Part shown: piece after piece, positions 50,007 through 62,105 of the stretch
How the letters are laid out: every line of letters begins with the position of its first letter
Numbering within the stretch: the stretch's first letter is position 1
Assembly: GCA_003116995.1 (NCBI GenBank)
Contig: BDSL01000021.1
Location: forward strand, 682,001-746,000
Length of the DNA: 64,000 nt
Source of the DNA: Yamagishiella unicocca
Lineage: Eukaryota; Chlorophyta; Chlorophyceae; Chlamydomonadales; Volvocaceae
Reading direction: 5' to 3'
Made by a program: the position numbers and the translations under genes
The notes under the pieces: model-generated
Seen by the model: only the letters and a program-made list of their open reading frames with translations
The model's database searches: none
Told to the model about the DNA's origin: nothing

Positions 50007-53000
50007 ATGGGCGTCCCGCAGCTGATGATGATACTGGAACCCAATGTAGTTTGGGAGCATACCAAGGTCAGGCTCGGGCTCACGCGGACTGGGCGCTGGC
50101 GGGAGTGTTCATAGCCTAGAGGGCACCGTACGTTGACGTAGGGCACAGTTAAGGGTGGGGTCGGAGATTTTGGCCTCGGCAGTTGGCTCTGCAGCGCACG
50201 GTCCCAGGGTGTCTTCCCAACCAATACCTGAATGTGTTCAACCGCATCTTACGTCCGAGCAGCTGCTGACGTCGTACACCACCTGCGCAACTCCAGGCAT
50301 TCGTGTCGGCTATCGGGAAAGACGTGGAGGCCACAATCACCCCCGGCGAGTTCTTCGATGGCTGGCACAAAGGAGGCCGCAGGGTACGAACGCAGGACCC
50401 GGATGTCCCGCGCGTGTATGTGTCTTCTGGCGACTCTGGTGCAGGTCCTTGCCAACCGGCAAGGCCATTTAAACTGCTGGACTGCTGATGGTATTCGTTT
50501 GTAAGCATGCGGCAGGGGCGCTCTTACCCCAGAGGGGTTCTCCTGGGCGATAGTCCCTACCCCACTGCCGCCATGCATGTGCCGCCTCCCGCCCCTCATA
50601 TGTATATCGCGCCTCCACAGGCACATGGCGTGTACGAGGGTAGCTACTGGGAGCTCATGGGCGACTGCGATGAGCTGTCGGAGATGCTCCGAAAAATGAG
50701 CAAGGCGCCAGCGCTGCTGGAGGAGCCGCCCCTGGAGCTGCCGCCCCCTCCCGAGCTGCCCTCCTGGGATGACTTCAAACCCAACCTGCACCTCATACCC
50801 GCCGCTCCAACCCTGCCAGCGCTGAAGCTGCCACCTTTTCGCGCTCCCATCCTGGAACCGGAGCCGCCTTTCATGGAGCCGGAATTCTTGCCGGTGCCTA
50901 GCGTGCCTCCTGTGCCCAAGGTACAGCAGAGCGGGGGCGCTTTGGGTGCGGGCCACGAAGCCTGGGGTGGGCTGCTGGAGCTCCGACAGAGCTTCAGACC
51001 TGGGCTCGAACTGCAGACCTGGCCTGGCGTGGGAGACGTTCTGCAGTCCGCCGGGCGTGGGAGCAATCGAGCTTTCCAGCGTTGTTGGCACCTGGATGGC
51101 GCATTCGCCGCCGCAGTCCCTAAACCGCCACCCCGCGCCCTCCGACCTGTCTCGCCCCCCTCCCTCGCGCCTTCCCACCCACCCCGGCCCCCGTCTCCAC
51201 AGGAGGAGCAGCTGCCCATCTTCATCCCACCGGAGTTCTTGCAGGTGGAGGCGCTGCAGGAGCCGCAGTACGTGGACCCGGCGCCGCCGGTGCTGCCGGA
51301 CCCGCCGCGGGCGCCCACCTTCGGGCAGCCCAAGACGGGGCACGACTGGAGCGGAGAGCGGCCTTTCCAGGTGCGTACGGTGTGGCATCGCAGGGGCTTC
51401 GGGTACGGAAACCTAACAGCACGTCACGGGGATGGGTGATGCGCCTATTGGCTCCACCATCACGTCCTCAAAAACGAAACCTCCGGTTGGGCTGGACGAA
51501 TGAACGCTGTCTCAAGTTGGTGCATCGCCGCTGCGACCTCTGCCTTGCAGCTGGACCTACCAGACCGGGACGCCTTCATGGCTGAGGCGGCGGCGCAGCG
51601 TGTCATGGACACGTCGCGCTTCGTGCACCCGCCCGGCAACCTGCCGCTGGCTCCGGAGATGGAGCCGCTGGATCCGGATCTGCTAAAGGGTGGGTGGTCT
51701 CGGAGCGGCGGGAGAGACAGCGCTGGCGCACGGGGTGGCAAACCCGCGGGAGGAAGGGGGAAGGGGGAAAGGCGGTTAGCCGAGTAGCTGCCTCCTCTCA
51801 GTCGTACGGTCTCGTACGGTCTCAGGCTGAAGGGACCCACCAGGCGGACGCGGACTGACCCCTGCCCCCGGGCTGCCGCCTCCGGATGTGACCCCACCAG
51901 GTCTGGACATGGAGCCTATCCCTAGGTTCGAGCTGGCGTGGATGGGCGGTCCCGAGCCGGACCCGCCCTACGCCTCCGTGCCGGCTTCCCCGGCCGCCCT
52001 CTCCAGACACTCCTCCAGGGCGACCTCGCAGTCCCACTCCCGGCCAATGTCGGCACTGCGACACGACACCACGCAGGGGGCCACCTCTGCCCCCCAAGCC
52101 TCCACCTCATCCCGCCCGACATCGGCACGGCCGCGGTCTTCATCCGCGTACAAGGCGCAAACCAGTGATGGGGGTGCTGCCGGGGAGGCCGCTGCCGGGG
52201 AGGCTGAGCCGGCTGCCGGGAGCTCCGCCGCAGTGCCGCGGCTCCGTTCCGCTCGGCGCACCGGCCTTGGCAGCCGGCCCTCGCTGACCCAGGTCAAGAC
52301 GCCCGAGGAGCAGGCCTGGGAGGAGGCGCGGTCAGTGGCTTCAGAGGCGTCGGGGACGCCGCGGATGTGGGTCAACTTCGCGGGTCCCTTTGCGGACCTG
52401 CCGCCCATCATGATGCCGCCACGACCGGACCCGGTGGGTGCCCTGCGGAGGGAGAGGGCGGGGAGGGGGCGGGGAGGGGGCGGGGGCAGGGCGGGGAGGG
52501 GGCGGGGGCAGGGCGGGGAGGGGGCGGGGTCGAGGCGGGAAGAGGGCAGGGAGAGGCGGGGAGAGGGCGGGGACAGTGCGGGGGCGAGGCATGGAGAGGG
52601 CGGGGAGAGGGCGGGGAGAAGGCGGGGAGAGGGCGCAACAGAGGCTTAGAGAGAGGAACACCCGAACAGGGGTGCGACGTCGCTGAGGTGGTGTTGGTTG
52701 GCGGATGCGAGGCGCAGCTGCTGTCCGCGCCAAGTGTGGACACACGGCGGCGGTGCGGCGATGAAGCTGGCTGCCTCGCTGACACCCCTCCCCTCCCCAC
52801 TGCCTCGCTGACGCCCCTCCCCTCCCCGGGCCTCCCTCACGCCCCACGGCGGTTCATCGTACGCAGGGACCGGAGCCCCTGCCCGAGGACTTCCCGCACG
52901 AGGCGCTCGAGGAGCTGCCGGCGTACGAGCAGCCCGTGCTGCTGGAGCAGCCCACCTACGTGGACCCGCCGCAGTTCGTGCCCGCGTGGGCGCCCCCCTG

Positions 53001-56000
53001 CGAGCCCCGCCCCGTGGGCTTCCTGCGCGGCAGTGCGCCCGTCATCATCTGCGACGTGTCCGGCACCATGAACCCCAGGCAGCAGGGCCGCTTCCGGGAC
53101 ATGAAGCGCTGCGCCGTGGAGCTGCTGGACCCGGAGGGTAGGCCCCGCGGGCCTGTGTGGTGGCATGGATGTGGGGGAGGGGGCGGAGGGGGCGGCTTGA
53201 AGGGGGCAGCAGACCAGGGAGGGTACCAGGGCAGACCAGGGAGGGTACCAGGGCCGATCAGGAAAGGGACTAGGGCAGATCAGGGAGGGTACCAGGGCAC
53301 CAGGGAGGGTACCAGGGCAGATCAGGAAGGGTACCAGGGCACCAGCATAGCTTATGACGCTGTGAATTTCGGGCGCGATCTAACGAGAGTTGGCACTCTC
53401 AGGCTCCTTACGAAGGTCATGCTCGCACCTCTCGCACCACCGGGGCTGTGTTATTGCCGCTCTTAAACATCCGTGCAGGTGAGGTAGCCACGGCCGCCGC
53501 GGGCTTTGACGTCCTCACCTTCGCGGGTAACTCCTGGAGCTGGAGCGCGGGCTACGGCGAGCGCATGGGGCTGCTGCAGAGCAGCCAGGTGCCGTACTCT
53601 GGCCGCCAGGTCGGAGGACGCTACAGCAGCAAAACCCCGCCCGGACCTGGTCAGTGCCGGGTGCCGGTTTCGGTTGTTGTTGTTGTTGGTGGTGGTGGTG
53701 GTGGTGGTGGTGGTGGTGGTGGTGGTGGTGGTGGTGGTGGTGGTGTGCGACCGCCTTCACTCGGTGCTTGCCGTTCCCCACTGCACTAGGAGTCTAGTCT
53801 AGGCTAGGACAGGACGCACTAGGGGTCTAGGACAGGACGCGACGGAGCAAGCGCGCATGTGCATCAGCGGCGCATGTTTGGTTCGATTGCAAGTCCTGGC
53901 TTACCCTGCTATCCTTCGCCGTTCTCGCTAACCGTCGCTACGTGTGTGCTGTGTTTCTTTGTGTGTGCGTGTGTGTTGCCGACGTGTCAACTACAGGAGG
54001 GCAATCGAACTCCCGCAACGCATCGCCCGACCGACGCGGGGGAGGAGCAGGCGGGGGCGCTACCAGCCGGGGCGGCCTGTCGCTGATGCCAACGCAGCCC
54101 GACCTCATGGCCGACGCCCAGCGCTGGGTCGCGAACTGGCCCACCGCCGTGGGTCAGACCAACCTGCTCACGGCCTTCAATCTGGCGGAGCAGCACGCGG
54201 ACGCGGACTGCTGGTACATCCTGTCGGACGGCATGGCGCACGACCAGCAGGCCTGCCTGGAGTTCCTGTCTCGGCGGAACGAGTCAGGAAACATGCCGGT
54301 CATCCACGCCGTGGGTAAGCCGGTGGGGCGGGAGGCGTTGTCAGTTGACATACGGCTTCTCAGCAGCAGCTGCTAGTACGGCGGCCATGCCGTATCGCGG
54401 CCCGTGCATGGCGGGGTGTTAGGGAGGGATGAAGGCTATGTTGTGGGGGCGCTGTTGATCGTGGCTGGTGGATGCTTCTCGCCCCCACCCCTGTGAGGTG
54501 TGAGCCACCTTGCCGGCCGGCCGGCTGCTCCCCCCCCGCCAGGTTTCATCCCCGCTGAGGCCAACCCGGACAGCTCTGGAGAGCGCTTCCTGCGCGGCAT
54601 TGCGGAACTAACCGGGGGGTCCTACCAGCGCTACACACCGGACATCGCCAAAGGCAAGTCGAGCCGCCCGCTCCCACGCCGCTGCCAGTCGCCGAGCGCG
54701 GGCCTGAATGGCGCGTGCCAGGACATGGGCAAACGCACCTAGCGACCAGCTGCCGTGCTGAGAAGACCGCCTTGGCATGTGCAGAGGTTGATTGATCAAC
54801 TCGTCGTGCACTGTGTATCAATCGATACACAGCTCATCTGCGAGCCCAGCATTTTTTCGGCCGCCGGACGTGTTGGCAACGCCCTTTTTCCCCCGCCCTC
54901 TTACCTCCGCACACGCTGTCCCCATTGCGACCGCAGTCTGGATCACGGGGCAGGGTTTCGTGAAGGTGGACCTCCGCAACGAGACCCCCGAGCAGCGGGA
55001 GGAGCGGCAGTGGGCGGAGAAGCAGCTGCGGGCGGAGCGCATTAAGAACCTCCGGCTGGGCATCATGGAGCCGCTGGAGGTGACCATGGAGCGGGTCATG
55101 CAGCTGCACCAGCAGCTGCGGGTGATGCCGGCGCTGAGGATCAACGAGGCGGCGGTCTCGGACGCCCGGCGGCGGCACGCGACGGCGATGGAGTCCGTGC
55201 GGCTGACGAACGAGAGGCGGACGTTGGAGGCGCAGGTGGCGCACGAGGTGGCGGTGTCGGACCTGCGCAGCCGCAACCAGGCCAAGGTGGGTGCGGCCGC
55301 GGGGGTGTCGTCGTCGCCGTGGTGGTGGCGGTGGTGGTGGTGGTGGTGGTGGTGGTGGTGGTGGAGGAGAGGAAATCGAGGCTCGCACGAGGCTCGCACA
55401 AAACGGACTCGGTGCCGTCGGCGACGACGCGCCCCTGCGATGGTGGGTCCAAAGCCGATGTTGTGTTGTGTTGTGTTGCTGCGCCTTCCCTCTTCGCTCT
55501 GCGTACTGCAGGTGGATGCCGCGCGTGAGGCCTTCCTCCAGTCGCACACCCACTGGGAGCGACACTACCTGGACCGGCTGCAGGTACTATGGCGCGAGGC
55601 CGCGCGTTTCGTCCATCATATGGAGTCCGTAGTACATAACCCCAGCTCACCTAGCCTCCATAGCCCCAGCGCATCTTCTCCGGGTCTAAAGAGGCGGCGT
55701 ACAGGATTGTGAGGCGACACGTATGGTAAAATGTCCTGAAAACCCGTCAGGAAGTGCAGCAGCCGAACCCCGACCCCGACCCAAATTGATTGTTTTGGTC
55801 GCTGCTGCTTCCTCCCGCCAGGACTGGGAGGAGGCCAAGCAGACGCTGGAGACCCAACGCGAGGAGCAAATGGCCGCCGCCAGGGCAGCCGCACCCGCGA
55901 CCCCCGGGAAGGCCTCCCGCCCCACCTCCGCCACCGTCTACGCCTCCTACCCAAAGACCAAAGCCGGCGGCATCTTGTCCCCCCGCCTGGAGCTCTCCGA

Positions 56001-59000
56001 TCAGCGCACCGCGTTCGCCTCGGCCGAGTACAGCGCCGCCATGGGGCTGGACCGGCACGTGGAGAAGCTCTCTCCTTCCCCCACGCCGCCCGGCTCAAGG
56101 CCGGTCTCCGGGGTGCCGCTGCGGTCCTCCCAGGACAGCGGCTCCTTGGGATCCGGCCCTGGATCCGCGCCCGTCAGCTACAGCGGCGGCGCGTCCGGCT
56201 CAAGGCCCATGAGCGCCAAGCCGTCCGGGGTGGAGGGCGGCGCGTCGGAGTACCTGGAGGCCATTGCGGAGGACCTGACGGAGGCGTCTGCGCCGGTGGA
56301 TGCGCTGTTCGTGGTCAGGCGTGGGTCGGGCGCGGCGGCTGGCGCGGGGGGCGTCGACGACGACGACTTGGACGTGCGGCCAACTGCGCGTCGGTCGGGT
56401 GACCGGAGCCGGGACCAGGACAGCGCCGGTAGCAGCAGGCCCGCTGCCAGGCCGAGGCCGATGTCCGGGGATGTGGGCATGTTGCAGCGGCCGATGAGTG
56501 GCCGGGTGGGCAGTCGAATCGCTTCGGCGCGGTCGGCGATGTCGGGGTCCAGGAAGATGTCGGCCGGCAGCTTGGGGATGATGTACGAGGGGGTGCCGCT
56601 GCCGCCGCCGCTACCCGAGCCGTCTGAGCCACTGCGGCCGCTCCGCGGCGAGAGGAGCGAGGAGTTCAAGGTAAGTGCGCTAGGGCGTGGGTGTGGAGGT
56701 TTCGAGGAAGATGGGGTGGGGGTGGGGCTGGTGGGGGTGGTGAGGCGGGAGCTTCATGCTGCGTGGCGCATTGCTTGGGAAGGGCGGGAGGAGGCCCGGG
56801 GCACAGCGCGTACGATGAAGTCGCTAGGGATGAGGAGGAGGAGGAGGAGGAGGTGTCCGCCCACCCAGCGCCAACGCAGCTCCTGACGCCCAGCTCATCC
56901 TCAACTCACGTGTGTCCGCGCCACCCCCACCCCCATCTCACCGCTGCAGCGCCGTGTGCTGCCCAACGACGTGGTGGAGGAGCACGACGCCTCCAACTCC
57001 GGCCGCCTCGACGCCATCCGAGCGCGCTGGGAAGCCATCATCGCCGCCGACATGGAGGCGGGCCAGGGCCGCAAGCTGGCGGCCATGAGGCGGAACGCGG
57101 CTCGCTTCGCCGACTACAAGAACGCTGTTTACGAGTGCTACGCTTCGGCGCTCATCCGGGACATCGTGTACGGGGGCGCGGTCCGGGTGGCTGCTAACCA
57201 GGTCATCATGGTGGGTCGGTGGGTGCGTGCGGCGCGGACAGGGCAGCAAGAGCGTGCCGAGCTCAGCGCAGGGAGCGGTGCGTGGGCGGATGGGGAGGGG
57301 GGGTGCTGGTGCGTGGATGATGTTTTCACGCGGCGCTTGGCGGGATAGGGCCTAGCTCGTTAGCCTTGCGCCAGTGCGCCGCCTAGGTATCGCGGCCGAT
57401 TCGCGGTCGCTGCGTGTAGTGGGGACGTGCAAGGCTGGGGCAGGTCGTCGTGCCGCTTCACTGCGCTCTGCTTGACAAACCGCCGCGCCGGACCGTATGC
57501 TGGCGCATGGAGGAGGGGCTGACGTGTCGTGCCTTCCACGCTGCAGGACAACGGGGACATCAGGTACAAGGCGGAGGTGGAGCGGGTGCACGTGGAGAAC
57601 GAGAGGCTGCGGGTCGCGCACGCGGCGGAGGTGGATGAGCGGCGAGCCAAGGAGGAGGCGCACGCGCAGGTGGGGGATGAGGGAGGTGGGGGCCGGGAGT
57701 GAGGGGAGGTGGGTTCGAGGAAGACCCGTGGATGCCCGGGTGAGGGGAGGTGGGGGGTGCATTGAGAGGAAACTCCTGCCAGGGGGGGATGGTTGGGTAG
57801 AGTTAGAGTGTAAAGCGGTGAACCGACGAAGCGCAAAGGGTAAACTACCAGGTGGGAGGATGGACGAAAGGTGCGGCCGCCGCGTGCTGGTCCAAGCCAG
57901 AGGGTGCCTGACAGTAATCAAGGAATCCGTACCACCTCCTGCGTTGTGTAGCAGCAATGTGTGGTCCATGCCTTCGTGTCCCACTGACGTGCCACTGACG
58001 TGCCCGGGTCCCCGGTGGTGGTGTCGCTCGGTCCGCAGGCTTACTCGCGCTGGCAGGACGGCCACGAAGCGGCCCTGCGGGAGCACGAGTCCGCGCGGGA
58101 GCGGGCCCGGGCAGAGCACGACACCAACCTGACGCGGTTGCGGGCCGAGTGGCGCGCCAAGACGCAGCAGGTGAGTCGATGCTAGGGGAGCCGCCTTTGC
58201 AGCCGCCGCACGGCAGTCCATTGCGGCGCGCCGCGCCTCCGGCTGTGGTGCGGTAGGCGGGCACAGGGTAACATGTTTGCGCTATGGGGTCTTCTGTGCT
58301 GCAAAACCTTCGCATCAACCCGACGTGCACATGCTTCGACAGAAGCGGTGTTGTCTGAGGATCCGAATTCCTAGACCACCCGGAGGCGGTGGTCGCCGCA
58401 AGCAGGTGTCTGCGTCCGACGTGTCCCGTGTGCTGCCCTGTGGCGCCATAACTTGCAGGTTTTGGAGCTGAACGAAGCCCGCCTGACTGAGGCTGAGGCC
58501 ATTCACGAGTCGTTGGCTGAGACGATCAGAGAGACCAACCGGGTGCACAAGACTGAGCACACGGAGCTCCTGCGACAGCGCAAGGAGGTCGAGACGATCA
58601 ACCTGGGCAGGCTGGTAGGGCGGCGGTGGATGGGGGGCCGCGGGGCTGTGAGGCAGCCGCGCTGCGCGTGCCTGCCTGCATGGGTGGGTGCTGAGCCGCA
58701 ACACGAGGTGTCAGCCCGTGGCATGGGCTGCTGGGGCGGGGAGCTCCCGATGTGGGTGCTGGGCCATGTTTTTTCGGGAAGCCGAACCATGGGTCACTCG
58801 GTTGTCCCCGCCCCACGCTCTCACGTAGGCTGAGGCCAAGGCCGTGCACAAGGTGCGGCTGGAGTGTCGCGCGGCGGACAACGAGCGGCTAGTCAAACAG
58901 TCCATGGAAGAGCACCAGGTGAGCGCAGTGGCAGCTCCCCAGATGGGGCTGGATGGATGGGGCGTGATGGATGGGGCTGCATGTAGCGCCGCCGTCGTTC

Positions 59001-61540
59001 TAGGAAGTGTCAGGTGTGAGGTACCGGCATCAGAGAAGTACCAACCGTGCGTGCAGTAAGAGACGTCGCCTGCCTGCCCACCAACCTGCGCGCCGCTCGC
59101 CTGGCCTTCCGCCCTCCCTCCCCCCGGTCCCCAGGCGCTGTGCGTGCGGCTGACGGAGGAGTACGACGACGCCAAGGTGCAGGCGGAGCTCGATCACGCG
59201 GAGCTCGGAACCTTCCTGAGAGCCGCCAACGACCAGCTGACGGAGGAGGCGCGGCGGCGGTACCAGGAGGCCTTGTCCGAGGTGCAGGTGCGGTTGACCC
59301 CGGTGGACGCAGTGGGCGGGAATCGCGGTGGCAGGAGGTGACAGGCAATACTGCTCCGGTTCGAAGAGGCACGGATGCGAATGCCTGCGACAGGCACGGT
59401 GGCTGCTTGATCTGCTGGACGCACGGTACGGTGTGCGCGTGTCAGTGCGCACTTGATGATGTGTTCGGTGGTTCTGATCCGCGATGCAGGGCGCTTACGA
59501 GGCGGACTGCGCCGCCGTGCGTGAGGGGCACTCCCGTGACCTGGAACGGGTGCGGCGGTACAACCAGGACATCTGGCCCAAGGTGCACGTGGCGCGCCTA
59601 GCCCAGGTAGGGTTGTGGTGTGCCGGTAGCTTTGATGATGAGTCAAGTTCGTTACTGCTTCTACCTGACAGGCGTGCCGAGTGGGGCTCTTGGCGCACCT
59701 GCGCTTGCCTACTTTCTCCCCCTGACTTGGACGCCCGGCTCCTTGCCCGCGCGCAGGCTGAGCTGGCGCGCGTCCAAGTGTTTGCCGAGCACATCCGTCA
59801 CTGCGCCAATAAGTTTGAAATGGGCGTCAACCTCATGCCCAACACGCCCAACTACGACCGCGTGGTCGAGATGCAGGTGAGGCTCTCGGCGCCAGGGCCC
59901 TCGTTTGGGGGTCTTGCAACCTCATGCAAGGGTGCGCCCGGTCGGTCGTGTCTTTGACGGGCCTGCATGGCCACCGAACGTGGCCGCCTGTCCTGTTCGC
60001 ACCTTGGGAATCAGTGTCTAAAGTGTGCTTCATTGCATTCTTTTGCGGCATCTTTCCGTCTCCAGGCTCTGACGGAGGCGCTAGCGAAGGCCTTCCCCGA
60101 CATGTCGTCCAGCGCCCTGCCCTGGCCCGACCATGAGCGCCGCCTGGAGCCGGGCACTGGCTGGGTGGCGGCGCCGACTCCCCGACCTCTCACGTATCGT
60201 GATCCGGCTGACATCATCAACCGAATCGCCAAGGTAGGTTCATTGCACAGCAGGCGTGGTGGCAGCATGGGGTTTTTGTGAAAGGAGGGACCTCGCGAGG
60301 TGGGGGTCACCGGTACTTAGCGGTCCCCCTACATGGTATTCCCGCTTAGCCCTGAAAGATGGTTACCTATCCCTCGCAAATGTCGCAACGTATAAATTGT
60401 TGGTTGCGATGTTATTCCCGTCGCAAGGTTTGAGAGTCCTGGTCAAACCGTACTGCCGCTTTCTGACGCTGTTGCGCTCTCTCGCGTGCCGCGTTTGGCG
60501 CAGGGCAAGGCGATGTCCTCAAGCAGCCCTCCGGGCGGCTCCTGCAACGAATCCCCGCGCGGCTCGCCTGCGGCCCCTCGCGGCCACAGCGCCGGCAGCG
60601 CCGGTTCACCCAACGACGCAGAAGCTGCCGGCGGCTTGATCACCTCCGCGGGCAGCGTGGACGACCAGCCCCAGTACCAGGCCCAGCAGTACGCCCCACG
60701 CCACCTCAGCCGGCCCTTGTCCGCGGGGAGGGCGCGCTTCGCGGGCGTGCTGTCGGCGGAGCTGGCCGCCGGCCTGCGCCCGATGTCCGCTGCACTGCCT
60801 GGGCCCTCCAGTGCCCGGGTGGAGGCGTGGGGGACCGCAGCCGTGTCGGCGCTGTCGTCGCCGGGAGGAGCCGGAGTGGGTTTCATGCGGCCGCAGTCCG
60901 CAGCTGGCTACCACAACCCGTCCGCATGGCGGCGCAGCAACACCGCGGTCCTGAGGGCGACGTCCCCTCGAGGCGCGTCCAACTTGGGCTCCGCCGCGGC
61001 CGCGGCTGCTGCTGTGGCGGCGGCGATGGGGTCGAACGCAGGCCGGCCGGGCACGGCGCGGCCCGGCACGGCGCAGGGCGGCATACTGCCGGCCGGCGGG
61101 CCGCCTCGGCCGCGGAGTGCTGGATCGGCCCCGCGGCCGGCGCGTGTGGCGGTCGACATCGTGCCGCTGCAGGTGCGTGACTGCGAGAGGGCGATGGATT
61201 GCGTGATTGCACTTGAGGATTGCGGCTCCTGCCGTTGCATGTGCAAGGGCTGCGACGGGTTGTGTATGGAGGCAACAAACACGCGCGCAGCGCATGTTCT
61301 AAGGCTGCTGCAGGCGCCAGTGTCCCATGGGTTGCTTCGCTGACGGGCCCTGTGATGTGCACCCATTCCTGTCTCGTCGCGCAGGCTAGCATGGCTCGCT
61401 CCAAGGCTCAGGCGGGCGCCTACACGTTGACCACCGCGACGTTGGCCGGATTCGCCAAGGACGTGCCCAAGCTGCGGTATCCGGAAGTGGATGTCCAGCA
61501 GCCGCTTACCATCTCTAAAGAGCGAGCTACTGTGACTTAG
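50007..61540 (+). CDS. VWA-domain, coiled-coil protein (24 exons)
   Basis: Reconstructed exons: 50007-50066, 50297-50383, 50621-50920, 51203-51370, 51551-51689, 51901-52433, 52867-53137, 53479-53649, 53997-54314, 54543-54653, 54937-55286, 55512-55583, 55822-56670, 56950-57210, 57547-57669, 58039-58170, 58459-58614, 58829-58918, 59135-59287, 59490-59606, 59757-59876, 60066-60233, 60504-61172, 61385-61540. They join in frame to 1,857 codons plus TAG. The start ATG (AAACATGG context) is the best in-frame choice, but the first two exons are the least certain. The protein has a Pro-rich N-terminus (residues about 50-180), a VWA domain (about 485-718) with MIDAS parts DVSGTM, TNLL and LSDG, coiled coils (about 730-885 and 1145-1525), and disordered stretches with many RPxS motifs. 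No signal peptide or membrane segment is seen. VWA proteins scaffold protein complexes; a ciliary or cytoskeletal role would fit the architecture but is a guess. Confidence 0.8.
52436..52630 (+). repeat. G-rich purine minisatellite in VWA gene intron
   Basis: Repeated GGGCGGGGAGA-like units, with many runs of three to five G on the plus strand, in intron 52434-52866. The pattern could form G-quadruplexes in the transcript or on the coding strand. Confidence 0.85.
53213..53345 (+). repeat. About 21 bp minisatellite in VWA gene intron
   Basis: Five to six imperfect copies of a GACCAGGGAGGGTACCAGGG unit in intron 53138-53478. Confidence 0.85.
53672..53745 (+). repeat. (GTT)n(GGT)n microsatellite in VWA gene intron
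   Basis: A short GTT run passes into about 18 GGT units in intron 53650-53996. Confidence 0.95.
54654..54936 (+). other. GC-AG intron in the VWA gene
   Basis: Donor AAAG|GCAAGT at 54654 and acceptor GACCGCAG at 54936. The nearby GT at 54659 would break the frame. Using the GC donor gives the join AK-V-WITGQGF in frame. This is the third GC-AG intron recognised in the window. Confidence 0.75.
55319..55368 (+). repeat. (GGT)n microsatellite in VWA gene intron
   Basis: About 15 GGT-type units in intron 55287-55511. The intron is 225 bp and open in frame, but read through it would encode poly-Trp, which supports it being an intron. Confidence 0.93.
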
Positions 61541-61760
61541 TCTGTGCAGGCAGTCGTGCACGGTGGCCGCACCGGGGGGGGATGGAGCTATGGCATGGGG
61601 CATATGCGACATTAGGCACATGCAATGCATATTGTTATTCTCTAAGAACGTGTGGGGCGCGATGGAAACCGAACTGTCCTGCTCGAGTGCCGTGCGAGGC
61701 AGTCAGTGCAGGATGATGTGCATTTGACAATAACGGGACCGTGGATTTGAGACTAGCTTG

Positions 61761-61829
61761 GTTGGCTGCATGCCCAGCGGGAGGTTGGCTGCATGCCCAG
61801 CGGGAGGTTGGCTGCATGCCCAGCGGGTG
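61761..61829. repeat. 3 x 23 bp direct repeat
   Basis: Three head-to-tail copies of a 23 bp unit beginning GTTGGCTGCATGCCCAGCGG. The first two are perfect and the third differs only in its penultimate base. It lies between the two convergent genes. Confidence 0.97.
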
Positions 61830-62100
61830 ATACCCGGTCACCAGGTAACACGTCGAATGATTCGAAATGGATTGCGATCTCAAGACCCTTACAAACTGCA
61901 ACTACTCGTGACGCGGAAGCTCTCCGAGACGTTGCCATCGATGGGTATGCATGCTGTGCGAGGTTCATTTTGGTCCCGATCCTGCTTTTATTTCCACATG
62001 ACGAATGCCCCATCCTCCCACGCCTCGCTTGATCTGTACAGTAGCCGAATATCTGTGCATTGCTTGTTACTCGCCCATACCGGAGAATCAGTGCCCAGCA

Positions 62101-62105
62101 TTACA
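62101..62105 (-). promoter_or_regulatory. TGTAA poly(A) signal of the Psb27 gene
   Basis: TTACA on the plus strand, TGTAA on the minus strand, 218 bp after the TAA stop. A second copy at 61889-61893 is a possible alternative. Confidence 0.55.

Larger units (their letters stand above)
52867..54653 (+). other. VWA domain of the coiled-coil protein
   Basis: Spread over four exons. The metal-ion-dependent adhesion site is visible as VIICDVSGTM (near 53040-53070), the Thr in GQTNLLTAF (near 54152-54178) and the Asp in YILSDGMA (near 54214-54237). The domain closes with FLRGIAELTGGSYQRY (near 54588-54635), a typical final helix and strand of VWA domains. MIDAS has T in place of the last S of DxSxS, so metal binding is likely but not certain. 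Confidence 0.85.

Noticed and set aside
49977..50125. Alternative start ATG at 49977 for the VWA gene
   Set aside because: Its frame does not join to the exon at 50297 in the required phase, whereas the ATG at 50007 does.
53213..53345. Spaced repeats considered as a CRISPR-like array
   Set aside because: Units are directly adjacent and imperfect, with no unique spacers, and lie in a eukaryotic intron.
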